Position numbers and translations under genes: made by a program. A stretch of 12,032 nucleotides of DNA from Planctomycetota bacterium (GTDB taxonomy: Bacteria > Planctomycetota > Planctomycetia > Gemmatales > Gemmataceae), in the NCBI GenBank assembly GCA_016200155.1, contig JACQFG010000212.1, forward strand, positions 1 through 12,032. The letters are read 5' to 3'. Below are positions 5,977 to 11,497 of the stretch, one piece after another. Below the pieces are notes generated by a model that searched no databases, was not told the DNA's origin, and was given only the letters and a program-made list of their open reading frames with translations. Positions within the stretch are counted from its first letter, which is position 1; every line of letters begins with the position of its first letter.

Positions 5977-7738
5977 GCAGACGGCCGAACGTCGGTGAAT
6001 GGTTGGCCGTGATCTCCTTGCCGTCGCCCAGGTACATGTGGACGCCGCACGGCAAGCACGGATCGAAGCTGCGCACGGTGCGCATGATGTCGATGCCCTT
6101 GAAGTTATCCGGGCCGTTCTCTTCGAAGATGGGCGTGTTCTGCACGGCGTCCTCGTAGGGGCCGGGAGTCCCGTCGGCGTCGCGCGGGCTGGCGTTCCAG
6201 CAGGTCGGCGGATAGGGATGATAGTTGGCGATCTTGCCGTTGCGAATGACGACGTGATGCGACAGGACGCCGCGCACCGCCTCGTGGAAGCCGCAGCCGA
6301 TCGCCTCCTCGGGCACGCGGAACTCCGTAGCAGTCTTGAGCCGGCCGGCGTGAACCTCGGCAAGCCCCTTCTCCACAAAATGCAAGGCGAGGGCGGCCGC
6401 GTAGGCCTGGAAATAAGTGCGCGCCCGGTTGCGCTCCAGCGTGTTGCTCCAGCGCGGGATCTTCCACTCGAGCGTGGTCTCGGGCAGCGCCATGGTCTTC
6501 GGCAATCGAATCTCGACGCTGCGGCCGGTCGCCTTGACGTAGCCGACATCGACGAGCCCGGCGAGGGCAGTGGCCCAGAAACGCGCCAGCGGTCCGCCGC
6601 CCGTGTCGAGCGCCAGCAGCTTGCCGGTCTGCCTGTCGAACCAGCGCGGCGACATGACCCAGGTGTACTTGCCGTCGAGATCGCGCTTCTGCGGCTTGGG
6701 GAGCGTGGTCTGGTTCCATGGATGGCGTTGATCGACCGGATTACCGAGCGGGTCATGCTTGACGAAGGTTTCGCCGTCCTGCCAGTCTTCGTAGAAGGAG
6801 CTGCCGAGCAGGATGCGGATGCCGAGGTTGATGTCAACGAGATCGGTCGTGATCAGCTTGCCATCGACGACGACGCCGGGGGTGACGTACATGCCGCGGC
6901 CCCAGGTTGCCATGTTGGCGTAGGTGTAATCGCAGACATCGGGATTGTTGAAGGAGCCCCAGCAGCCCAGCAAGGTGCGGCGCAGGCCGACCTGCTCGTA
7001 GCCGGGCAGGGCGTCGTAGAAGAAGTCGAACAGATCGTCGTGGAGCGGGACCGTCTTTTTCATGAACTCGACGTACTTCAGCAAGCGCACGAGGTAGTCG
7101 GTGAAGAGCTGGACGGAGGGGACGGTGCCGACGCCGCCCGGATAAAGCGTCGAGGGATGCACGTGCCGGCCTTCCATCAGGCAGAACATCTCGCGCGTCA
7201 GCCGGCTCATCTGCAAGGCTTCGAGATAGAACTTTCCCTGGAAGGGATTGAGGGCCCGCATGATGTCGGCGATGGTGCGGAAGCCGTGCAGATCGCCGTG
7301 CGGGGCGAGCGTCTTCTCCGCCTTGGCCAGCACCGACGGGTTGGTCTCCTTGACCATCTGTTCGCAGAAATCGACGCCGACCAGGTTGTCCTGAAAGAGG
7401 TTGTGATCGAACATGTACTCGGCCGCCTCGCCGAGGTTGATGATCCACTCGGCCAGGGCCGGCGGGCGGATGCCGAAGGCCATGTTCTGGGCATAGCAGG
7501 CGCAGGTAGCGTGATTGTCGCCGCAGATGCCGCAGATTCGGCTGGTGATGAAATGGGCATCGCGCGGGTCCTTGCCTTTGAGGAAGATGCTGTAGCCGCG
7601 AAAGATGCTGGAGGTGCTGCGGCACTCGGCGACGGTCTTGTTGGCGAAGTCGATCTTGGTGTGGATGCCAAGACTGCCGACGATGCGCGTGATGGGGTCC
7701 CAGGAGATGTTGACCAGGTTTTTGTTGTCGATGGGCAT
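5972..7738 (-). CDS. hhyL: [NiFe]-hydrogenase large (catalytic) subunit, group 1h type
   Basis: A 588-aa subunit carrying the Ni-Fe active site for H2 oxidation. The L1 motif RICGICGDNHATC places Ni ligands C69 and C72. The L2 motif DPCLPCGVH gives C561, C564 and final H567. The 21 residues after H567 are the expected pro-peptide for the endopeptidase encoded at 3755-4237. Long stretches such as HPWNQTTLPKPQKRD (339-353), IGCGFHEAVRGVLSHHVVIR (480-499) and NYHPYPPT are characteristic, in my recollection, of group 1h (actinobacterial-type) enzymes, which are soluble and often have high H2 affinity. The start at 7738 (MPIDNKNLVN) has AAGGA 7 nt upstream; the more distal in-frame start would lie inside the hairpin. 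The symbol follows mycobacterial hhyL and is by analogy. Confidence 0.97.
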   Translation of the reverse strand: MPIDNKNLVNISWDPITRIVGSLGIHTKIDFANKTVAECRSTSSIFRGYSIFLKGKDPRDAHFITSRICGICGDNHATCACYAQNMAFGIRPPALAEWIINLGEAAEYMFDHNLFQDNLVGVDFCEQMVKETNPSVLAKAEKTLAPHGDLHGFRTIADIMRALNPFQGKFYLEALQMSRLTREMFCLMEGRHVHPSTLYPGGVGTVPSVQLFTDYLVRLLKYVEFMKKTVPLHDDLFDFFYDALPGYEQVGLRRTLLGCWGSFNNPDVCDYTYANMATWGRGMYVTPGVVVDGKLITTDLVDINLGIRILLGSSFYEDWQDGETFVKHDPLGNPVDQRHPWNQTTLPKPQKRDLDGKYTWVMSPRWFDRQTGKLLALDTGGGPLARFWATALAGLVDVGYVKATGRSVEIRLPKTMALPETTLEWKIPRWSNTLERNRARTYFQAYAAALALHFVEKGLAEVHAGRLKTATEFRVPEEAIGCGFHEAVRGVLSHHVVIRNGKIANYHPYPPTCWNASPRDADGTPGPYEDAVQNTPIFEENGPDNFKGIDIMRTVRSFDPCLPCGVHMYLGDGKEITANHSPTFGRLP

Positions 7739-7745
7739 GGGGGCA

Positions 7746-7792
7746 TCCTTGCCGCTTGCGGCGTAGCAGGTTTTGCAACGCCGCAAGCGGCA
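7746..7792 (-). promoter_or_regulatory. Hairpin between small-subunit stop and large-subunit Shine-Dalgarno
   Basis: Arms 7750-7764 and 7778-7792 are perfect 15-nt reverse complements (TGCCGCTTGCGGCGT type) with a 13-nt loop. In the minus-strand mRNA the stem begins immediately after the small-subunit TAA (7795-7793). It ends on the first base of the AAGGA (7750-7746) that serves the large subunit. The fit suggests control of large-subunit translation or of mRNA processing between the two subunits. It may equally be a dispersed palindrome that landed there. Confidence 0.6.
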
Positions 7793-8770
7793 TTATTTGT
7801 GGCGCCAATCGGGTTCACGATTCATGGACGCTTGCGTGAAACGACGCAGCGCACGCACGGTGCGGCCATAAATCTGCACAGCCGCCGACGAGAGCTGAGC
7901 GCCCGGCGCCATGGTGAGGAACGGCGTGAATTTGTCGGGGAAGCCGGGCATGGTGCAGCCGATGCAGACGCCGCCGACGTTGGCGCAGCCGCCGACGCCT
8001 CCCATCCAGCCGCGCTTGCCGACGTTGCATTGCACCACCGGGCCCCAGCAGCCGAGCTTGACGATGCACTGCCGTTGGCCATACTCCGCGGCGAAGTCGG
8101 CCTGTTCGTAGAATCCGCCGCGATCGCAGCCCTCGTGCACGGTCTGGCCGAACAGCCAGACGGGCCGCAACTGCGTGTCGAGCGGAATCGCCGGCGCTTT
8201 GCCGGCCGCCTGATACAGCAGGTACAGCAGCGTTTCCATGAAGTTATCCGGCTGCACCGGACAGCCGGGCACGCACACGATCGGCACGCCCGCCTTGTCG
8301 GGCCAATCCCAGCCCAGGTAGTCGGGCAGGCCCATGGCGCCGGTGACGTTTCCCTCCATGGCATGAACGCCGCCGTAGGCCGCGCATGTGCCGGCGGCGA
8401 CGACGGCCCACGCTTTGGGCGCCAGCCGGTCGATCCAGTCGCACGTCGGAATCGGCTGTCCCGCCGCGTCGAGCCCGAAGCCGGCCCAGTAACCTTCGCT
8501 CTTGTTCTTTTCGTTGGGAATCGAGCCTTCCACGACCAGGATGAAGGGCTTGAGCAACCCGTCCGCGGCGCGATGAAATGCTGCGAGGAAGTCGTCGCCG
8601 TTGCGATAGGCCAGGACGGCATTGTGGAGGTTGACTTTGGGCAGCCCGGGAATGGCGCCGAGCAGCACATCCTCGATGCTGGGCTGCGTGGCCGCGGTGA
8701 TCGACACCGTGTCGCCGTCGCAGCTGAGGCCGGCGGTGAGCCAGAGAATATCCAGTTCCGCGATGGGCAT
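7793..8770 (-). CDS. hhyS: [NiFe]-hydrogenase small (Fe-S) subunit, group 1h type
   Basis: A 325-aa electron-relay subunit with no Tat signal and no C-terminal membrane helix, so probably cytosolic. Probable proximal-cluster ligands are C17 and D20 in SCDGD, C129 in AAGTCAAYGG, and C170 in VPGCPVQPDN. The second position of the usual CxxC is Asp, a feature of the actinobacterial-type enzyme. Distal-cluster ligands are H212 and C215 (VHEGC), C235 and C241. Medial-cluster candidates are C248, C262, C269 and C272 (GGCANVGGVCIGC). The start at 8770 (MPIAELDILW) has AGGA 7 nt upstream. The frame upstream overlaps the peroxiredoxin gene and was rejected. The large subunit follows after 54 nt filled by a hairpin. 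The symbol is by analogy with mycobacterial hhyS. Confidence 0.96.
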   Translation of the reverse strand: MPIAELDILWLTAGLSCDGDTVSITAATQPSIEDVLLGAIPGLPKVNLHNAVLAYRNGDDFLAAFHRAADGLLKPFILVVEGSIPNEKNKSEGYWAGFGLDAAGQPIPTCDWIDRLAPKAWAVVAAGTCAAYGGVHAMEGNVTGAMGLPDYLGWDWPDKAGVPIVCVPGCPVQPDNFMETLLYLLYQAAGKAPAIPLDTQLRPVWLFGQTVHEGCDRGGFYEQADFAAEYGQRQCIVKLGCWGPVVQCNVGKRGWMGGVGGCANVGGVCIGCTMPGFPDKFTPFLTMAPGAQLSSAAVQIYGRTVRALRRFTQASMNREPDWRHK

Positions 8771-8795
8771 CGTTCGTTCCTGGAAGTTAAAGCAG

Positions 8796-8842
8796 CCAGT
8801 CCTGCGAATCGCGTGCTCCTCGCAGGGCCTGGTTGCATTGTA
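8796..8842 (-). promoter_or_regulatory. Leader of the hydrogenase operon: -10-like box and hairpin
   Basis: The 86-nt gap between the peroxiredoxin stop and the small-subunit start holds TACAAT on the minus strand (8842-8837). It also holds a bulged stem, CCAG-t-CCTGCG (8796-8806) with CGCAGG-gc-CTGG (8821-8832). TACAAT could be a -10 box for the hydrogenase genes, but no -35 match is seen. The stem could be the peroxiredoxin terminator or part of a 5' leader. Both readings are tentative. Confidence 0.3.
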
Positions 8843-8856
8843 TGGAACGCTGCGTC

Positions 8857-9471
8857 TCACTTCTTTTCGAGCTTCTGCAGAAATGTTTGGACCTGCATGG
8901 TGTCGGTGATCGGATTGACGTTCACGTTTTTGTAGGCGATTTTGCCGTCCAGGCCGATGATGAAGGTCCACCGCGCGGCGGTGACCTCGCGCCTGAACTC
9001 GAGCTTCGTCCTGTCCTTGTCCGGCAAAATGGTTTTGACATTCCCGCCGGGGCCTACGGGGACGCCGAACTTCTTGGCGAGTTCGCCTTTCTCGTCGGCG
9101 ACCAGCGTGTAGGTCAGCTTGTAGGTATCCTTGAAGAGAGCGTGCGTCTTGGCGGAATCACCGCTGACCCCGATGACCTCGGCGCCGTGGTCATAGAGCT
9201 TGTTCATGTTTTCCTGAAATTTCTTGGCCTGGGAGGTACAGCCGGGCGTGAAGTCGCCGGGGTAGAAGTAGACGACGATGAACTTCTTGCCGACGTGATC
9301 CGCGGACTTCCAGGTGAGCCCGGCAGCGTCCTTGGACTCGAACGCCGGGGCGCGATCGCCGACCTCGAGGCTCGCTTTTTTCTCGATCTTGGCGTCGTGG
9401 GCGGCGCCGGCGGTCAGGACCAGGACACTCGGCAGGCATCCCATCACAATCGTGCGGAACTGAATGCGCAT
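8857..9471 (-). CDS. Exported one-Cys peroxiredoxin (BCP/PrxQ-like, thioredoxin fold)
   Basis: A 204-aa protein. A signal peptide covers about residues 1-24 (RIQFRTIVMGCLPSVLVLTA), then an AhpC/TSA-type thioredoxin fold. The peroxidatic motif YPGDFTPGCTSQA places C78, with T75 as the usual hydrogen-bonding Thr, and R168 in AARWTFIIGLDG is the probable conserved Arg. PrxQ proteins normally have a resolving Cys five residues after the first; here that position is in QAKKF and no other Cys exists outside the signal peptide. The enzyme therefore needs an outside thiol reductant. It would reduce peroxides in the periplasm. AAGGA lies about 6 nt before the ATG at 9471. It lies on the same strand directly upstream of the hydrogenase small subunit, so co-transcription is possible. 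Confidence 0.92.
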   Translation of the reverse strand: MRIQFRTIVMGCLPSVLVLTAGAAHDAKIEKKASLEVGDRAPAFESKDAAGLTWKSADHVGKKFIVVYFYPGDFTPGCTSQAKKFQENMNKLYDHGAEVIGVSGDSAKTHALFKDTYKLTYTLVADEKGELAKKFGVPVGPGGNVKTILPDKDRTKLEFRREVTAARWTFIIGLDGKIAYKNVNVNPITDTMQVQTFLQKLEKK

Positions 9472-9542
9472 GGTTTTCCTTTCCAGAAACAGGGTGGAAG
9501 GCTCCTCGCATGCCGGACGCCCGAGCGCCCGCTTTGTTGACG

Positions 9543-10010
9543 CTACGCCGCCGGCAGCCTCACGACGGTGAGCCAGAAGTCCTCGATGGAGCGAACGACG
9601 TTGATGAACTCGCGCACATCCATGGGTTTGTTGACGAAGCAGTTGGCGTGGCGGTCATATGCTTCCAGCACGGCGCGCTCCTCCCGGGAGCCGGTCATGA
9701 TGACGACCGGAATGCGCTTCAGGTGGGGGTCCTCCTTGATGTGGGCCAGCACATCGGCGCCGCTGATCTTGGGGAGATGCCAATCGAGGAGGATCAGGTC
9801 GGGCCGGGCGGCCTCCGCGAAGGTTCCTTCCTTGTGCAGGAAGTCGATGGCTTGCTGGCCGTCCTGGACCCAGACGACGCGGTTGCGGACCTTGCCCTCG
9901 CGCAGCGCGTCGAGCGTCCGCCGCGCGTCCGATTCGGTATCCTCGACCAGCAAGATCTCGACCTTCTCGTCGTCGGATTGCTTGGCTGGGATGGTGCGTT
10001 GTTTTTTCAT
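9543..10010 (-). CDS. Stand-alone receiver response regulator (Rcp1-like)
   Basis: A 155-aa single REC domain. Acidic pocket E23-D24 lies in LLVEDTESD, phospho-acceptor D76 in LILLDWHLP, T106 in VVIMTGS, and K128 in NKPMD. The sequence EGKVRNRVVWVQDGQQAIDF and the ending VVRSIEDFWLTVVRLP are typical of Rcp1-type receivers that partner bacteriophytochrome-like kinases. There is no output domain, so it must act by protein contact or pass phosphate on. The kinase at 1954-3762 has the matching catalytic core and is the obvious candidate partner. The ATG at 10010 has GGGGA about 4 nt upstream; an in-frame start further upstream adds only a non-conserved tail. Confidence 0.93.
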   Translation of the reverse strand: MKKQRTIPAKQSDDEKVEILLVEDTESDARRTLDALREGKVRNRVVWVQDGQQAIDFLHKEGTFAEAARPDLILLDWHLPKISGADVLAHIKEDPHLKRIPVVIMTGSREERAVLEAYDRHANCFVNKPMDVREFINVVRSIEDFWLTVVRLPAA

Positions 10011-10041
10011 GATGTCCCCGATGGCTCCGTGTGCTCGTACC

Positions 10042-10062
10042 GGACCGGCTTTCAACCTGTCC
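10042..10062. repeat. Degenerate short palindrome
   Basis: GGACCGGCT (10042-10050) and AACCTGTCC (10054-10062) pair at seven of nine positions around a 3-nt loop, and TACG follows. It resembles a decayed copy of the 5904-5976 palindromes. It lies 9 nt after the stop of the 63-aa gene. Confidence 0.4.
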
Positions 10063-10071
10063 TACGTTCAA

Positions 10072-10263
10072 CTAGATTGGCCAGGGCGCTAGCGCTCGCA
10101 TGAGGCAGTCCAGGAAGCGCTGCAGCAAGCCGGACTCGGCACGGGTGTCCGGCGCGGCCGCTTTGGCGACGACGCCTTGAGGCGGGGCGTTGGGAGCAAT
10201 CGATGCGCTGCCGGGAGGCGCCTCGTCCCGGATGCGCACACCGAAATCGCGTTGGGCGGGCAT
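10072..10263 (-). CDS. Small protein, 63 aa, with RFLxxLxxAL C-terminus
   Basis: I recognise no family. The ATG at 10263 has AGGGA 5 nt upstream, which favours this start over a longer frame beginning at 10329. Residues 1-45 are polar and rich in Ala and Pro, probably disordered. Residues 46-63 (LLQRFLDCLMRALAPWPI) form a short amphipathic or hydrophobic helix. The last part matches the C-terminus of the next small protein upstream (10322-10483) with identical spacing RFLxxLxxAL, so the two look like diverged tandem copies. It lies 61 nt upstream of the Rcp1-like regulator on the same strand and may be co-expressed. Confidence 0.6.
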   Translation of the reverse strand: MPAQRDFGVRIRDEAPPGSASIAPNAPPQGVVAKAAAPDTRAESGLLQRFLDCLMRALAPWPI

Positions 10264-10321
10264 GGTATTCCCTGCGCAAATGGAGTGCTCGATCGATGAA
10301 CCGCCGGATGATCGTGTGCCG

Positions 10322-10483
10322 CTACGCATTGGGCGCGGACAGCGCGTTCAAGAGAAGGGTGAGAAACCGGTTCCCGGCCATCTTCCGCTCAGCGGGCTTG
10401 ACGGCTGGCTTCGCATTGAAGGCATCGGCCTTGACGCCGCGAACAGGGTTCTTCACGAACAGCGACTTGACGAGAGCTTGCAT
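10322..10483 (-). CDS. Small protein, 53 aa, with RFLxxLxxAL C-terminus
   Basis: The frame starts at ATG 10483 with CAGGAGA about 7 nt upstream, a strong ribosome binding site, and ends at TAG (10324-10322). The N-terminus MQALVKSLFVKNPVRGVKAD is basic. The middle is lysine- and alanine-rich, and the end is NRFLTLLLNALSAPNA. The C-terminal RFLxxLxxAL pattern is shared with the adjacent 63-aa protein (RFLDCLMRAL). No known family is recognised. The good ribosome binding site and the matching neighbour argue that it is translated. A toxin-like, membrane-associated or protein-docking peptide are all possible readings. Confidence 0.55.
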   Translation of the reverse strand: MQALVKSLFVKNPVRGVKADAFNAKPAVKPAERKMAGNRFLTLLLNALSAPNA

Positions 10484-10594
10484 GACTGAATCTCCTGAAG
10501 GGGCCGAGAATTTTGACCGTCGTTTGCTCGCCGGTCTCTACCTATAGGCCAAACGTTTCAGCAATGTGTCAGGAGGCGCGTCGCAAGTTATTTA

Positions 10595-10625
10595 TTGATA
10601 AGGAGATAAAATCTTGACGTGTCAA
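10595..10625 (-). promoter_or_regulatory. Candidate promoter and overlapping operator-like palindrome
   Basis: On the minus strand a perfect TTGACA (10625-10620) is followed after 18-19 nt by TTATCA/TATCAA (about 10601-10595), a usable if long-spaced promoter for the two small genes and the Rcp1-like regulator. The -35 box lies within the palindrome TTGAC-GT-GTCAA (10614-10625), which could be a regulator site. This AT-rich stretch contrasts with the GC-rich surroundings. About 100 nt of apparent leader would follow before the ATG at 10483. Confidence 0.35.
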
Positions 10626-10641
10626 AAAACGTGTACCGGAA

Positions 10642-11430
10642 TTATTCAAAAGCTTCCAGATTGCCGGCGTCGTCCTTGTAGCCTCCTGGCCTGCGCCGTC
10701 GGCCGCCGCTGCGTGACAGGAGGGCCCGATTGATGATCGGGTCGCGCCGGAGCTTCGACATGCCGCAGCCGAGCCGACGAGCAAATTCCGCGACGGTCAT
10801 TTCCGGATGATTGGCAATGAGCACCAGCGCCTTGGTCTGAAAGCTGAGGGCGTTCGGCCTGCCCGACTCATCCTCCAGGAGTTCCGCGCGCGGCACGCCG
10901 AGGAGGCGTTCGATCGCCTCGTCGTTGCCCTTGGCGGCGATCGAGACTTGCGACAGGAGTTCCTGATTGAGCAGCGACCGCAAATAAACGTGCAGCCTGG
11001 TCTTGCCGGCCTTGAGGGCGAGTTCGACGGCGCGCGCCAGGGATGCCGCGATGCTCGTTTCGGCCTGCAGGGCGATGTGCAGCTTCGGCGCCAGCTCCTT
11101 CCAGAACTCGTCGTTCCCGCCGGCCAGCTTGGACACGACGATGGTGTCCAGGTCCTTCACTTCATCGACAATCGCCGACGGCGCCAGGCCCGTGATCAGG
11201 ATGGCCGGGATGCGCACGCCCTTTTTGCGCAGCATTTTCAGGAATTCGCTGCCCGGAATGCCAGGCATATGCTGGTCAATGAGGACGAGGTCGAATTCGC
11301 CGCCAGCGAGCACGTCCAGCCCGCCCTCGGCGCGCTCCAGGCACGCGGTTTGATGCCCGTCGTTCTCGAGCGCTTGCCGGAGGAACTCGCGCAGCCTGTC
11401 GTCGTCATCGATGAGCAGGATCTTGGCCAT
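10642..11430 (-). CDS. Response regulator with REC domain and putative DNA-binding C-terminus
   Basis: A 262-aa protein. Residues 1-120 form a receiver with acidic cluster D8-D10, phospho-acceptor D52 (LVLIDQHMPGIPGSEFL), T80 and K101. A central helical region (about 125-185) includes NDEAIERLLGVPRAELL, which resembles a helix-turn-helix of the Fis/NtrC kind. Residues 211-235 (MTVAEFARRLGCGMSKLRRD) read as a second helix-turn-helix, followed by an Arg-rich tail (GGRRRRPGG). It most likely binds DNA when phosphorylated. No kinase is adjacent; the nearest in the window is at 1954-3762. The start at 11430 begins exactly at the receiver strand, although the Shine-Dalgarno is poor. A possible target is the palindrome just downstream at 10614-10625. 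Confidence 0.88.
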   Translation of the reverse strand: MAKILLIDDDDRLREFLRQALENDGHQTACLERAEGGLDVLAGGEFDLVLIDQHMPGIPGSEFLKMLRKKGVRIPAILITGLAPSAIVDEVKDLDTIVVSKLAGGNDEFWKELAPKLHIALQAETSIAASLARAVELALKAGKTRLHVYLRSLLNQELLSQVSIAAKGNDEAIERLLGVPRAELLEDESGRPNALSFQTKALVLIANHPEMTVAEFARRLGCGMSKLRRDPIINRALLSRSGGRRRRPGGYKDDAGNLEAFE

Positions 11431-11460
11431 GAGCGAGGAGCGCCTTTCCTTCCCGGCTGC

Positions 11461-11485
11461 AGGGGCAAGCGAGCCGCTTGCCCCT
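11461..11485. terminator. Inverted repeat, likely terminator of the DUF1080 gene
   Basis: Arms 11461-11471 (AGGGGCAAGCG) and 11475-11485 are perfect over 11 bp with a 3-nt loop. The repeat lies 12 nt after the DUF1080 stop codon and upstream of the response regulator gene. No T-tract follows on the minus strand, so it may be another dispersed palindrome with a processing or stabilising role. Confidence 0.55.
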
Positions 11486-11497
11486 ACGGCGACATCG

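Noticed and set aside
5880..6059. N-terminal extension of the NifU-like protein
   Set aside because: It overlaps the end of the large-subunit gene and two palindromes and has no family similarity. The ATG at 5879 has a good ribosome binding site.
5999..8935. A 978-codon plus-strand open frame opposite the hydrogenase subunits
   Set aside because: It is antisense to two well-supported subunits with intact ligand motifs. Long antisense frames are expected in GC-rich DNA, and the translation is low-complexity Ala/Val/Gly/Asp.
8771..8971. N-terminal extension of the hydrogenase small subunit that could have carried a Tat signal
   Set aside because: It overlaps the peroxiredoxin coding end and has no twin-arginine motif followed by a hydrophobic stretch. 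Group 1h small subunits lack such signals.
9472..9542. A possible terminator between the Rcp1-like regulator and the peroxiredoxin
   Set aside because: Only weak, mismatched GC-rich pairings are visible and there is no T-tract.
10264..10329. Longer 85-codon version of the 63-aa small protein
   Set aside because: The upstream part overlaps the stop region of the 53-aa gene and has no ribosome binding site, whereas the ATG at 10263 has AGGGA at good spacing.
124..11485. The recurring palindromes as a CRISPR array
   Set aside because: They are widely spaced single elements with differing cores and no regular spacers, and no cas gene is present.
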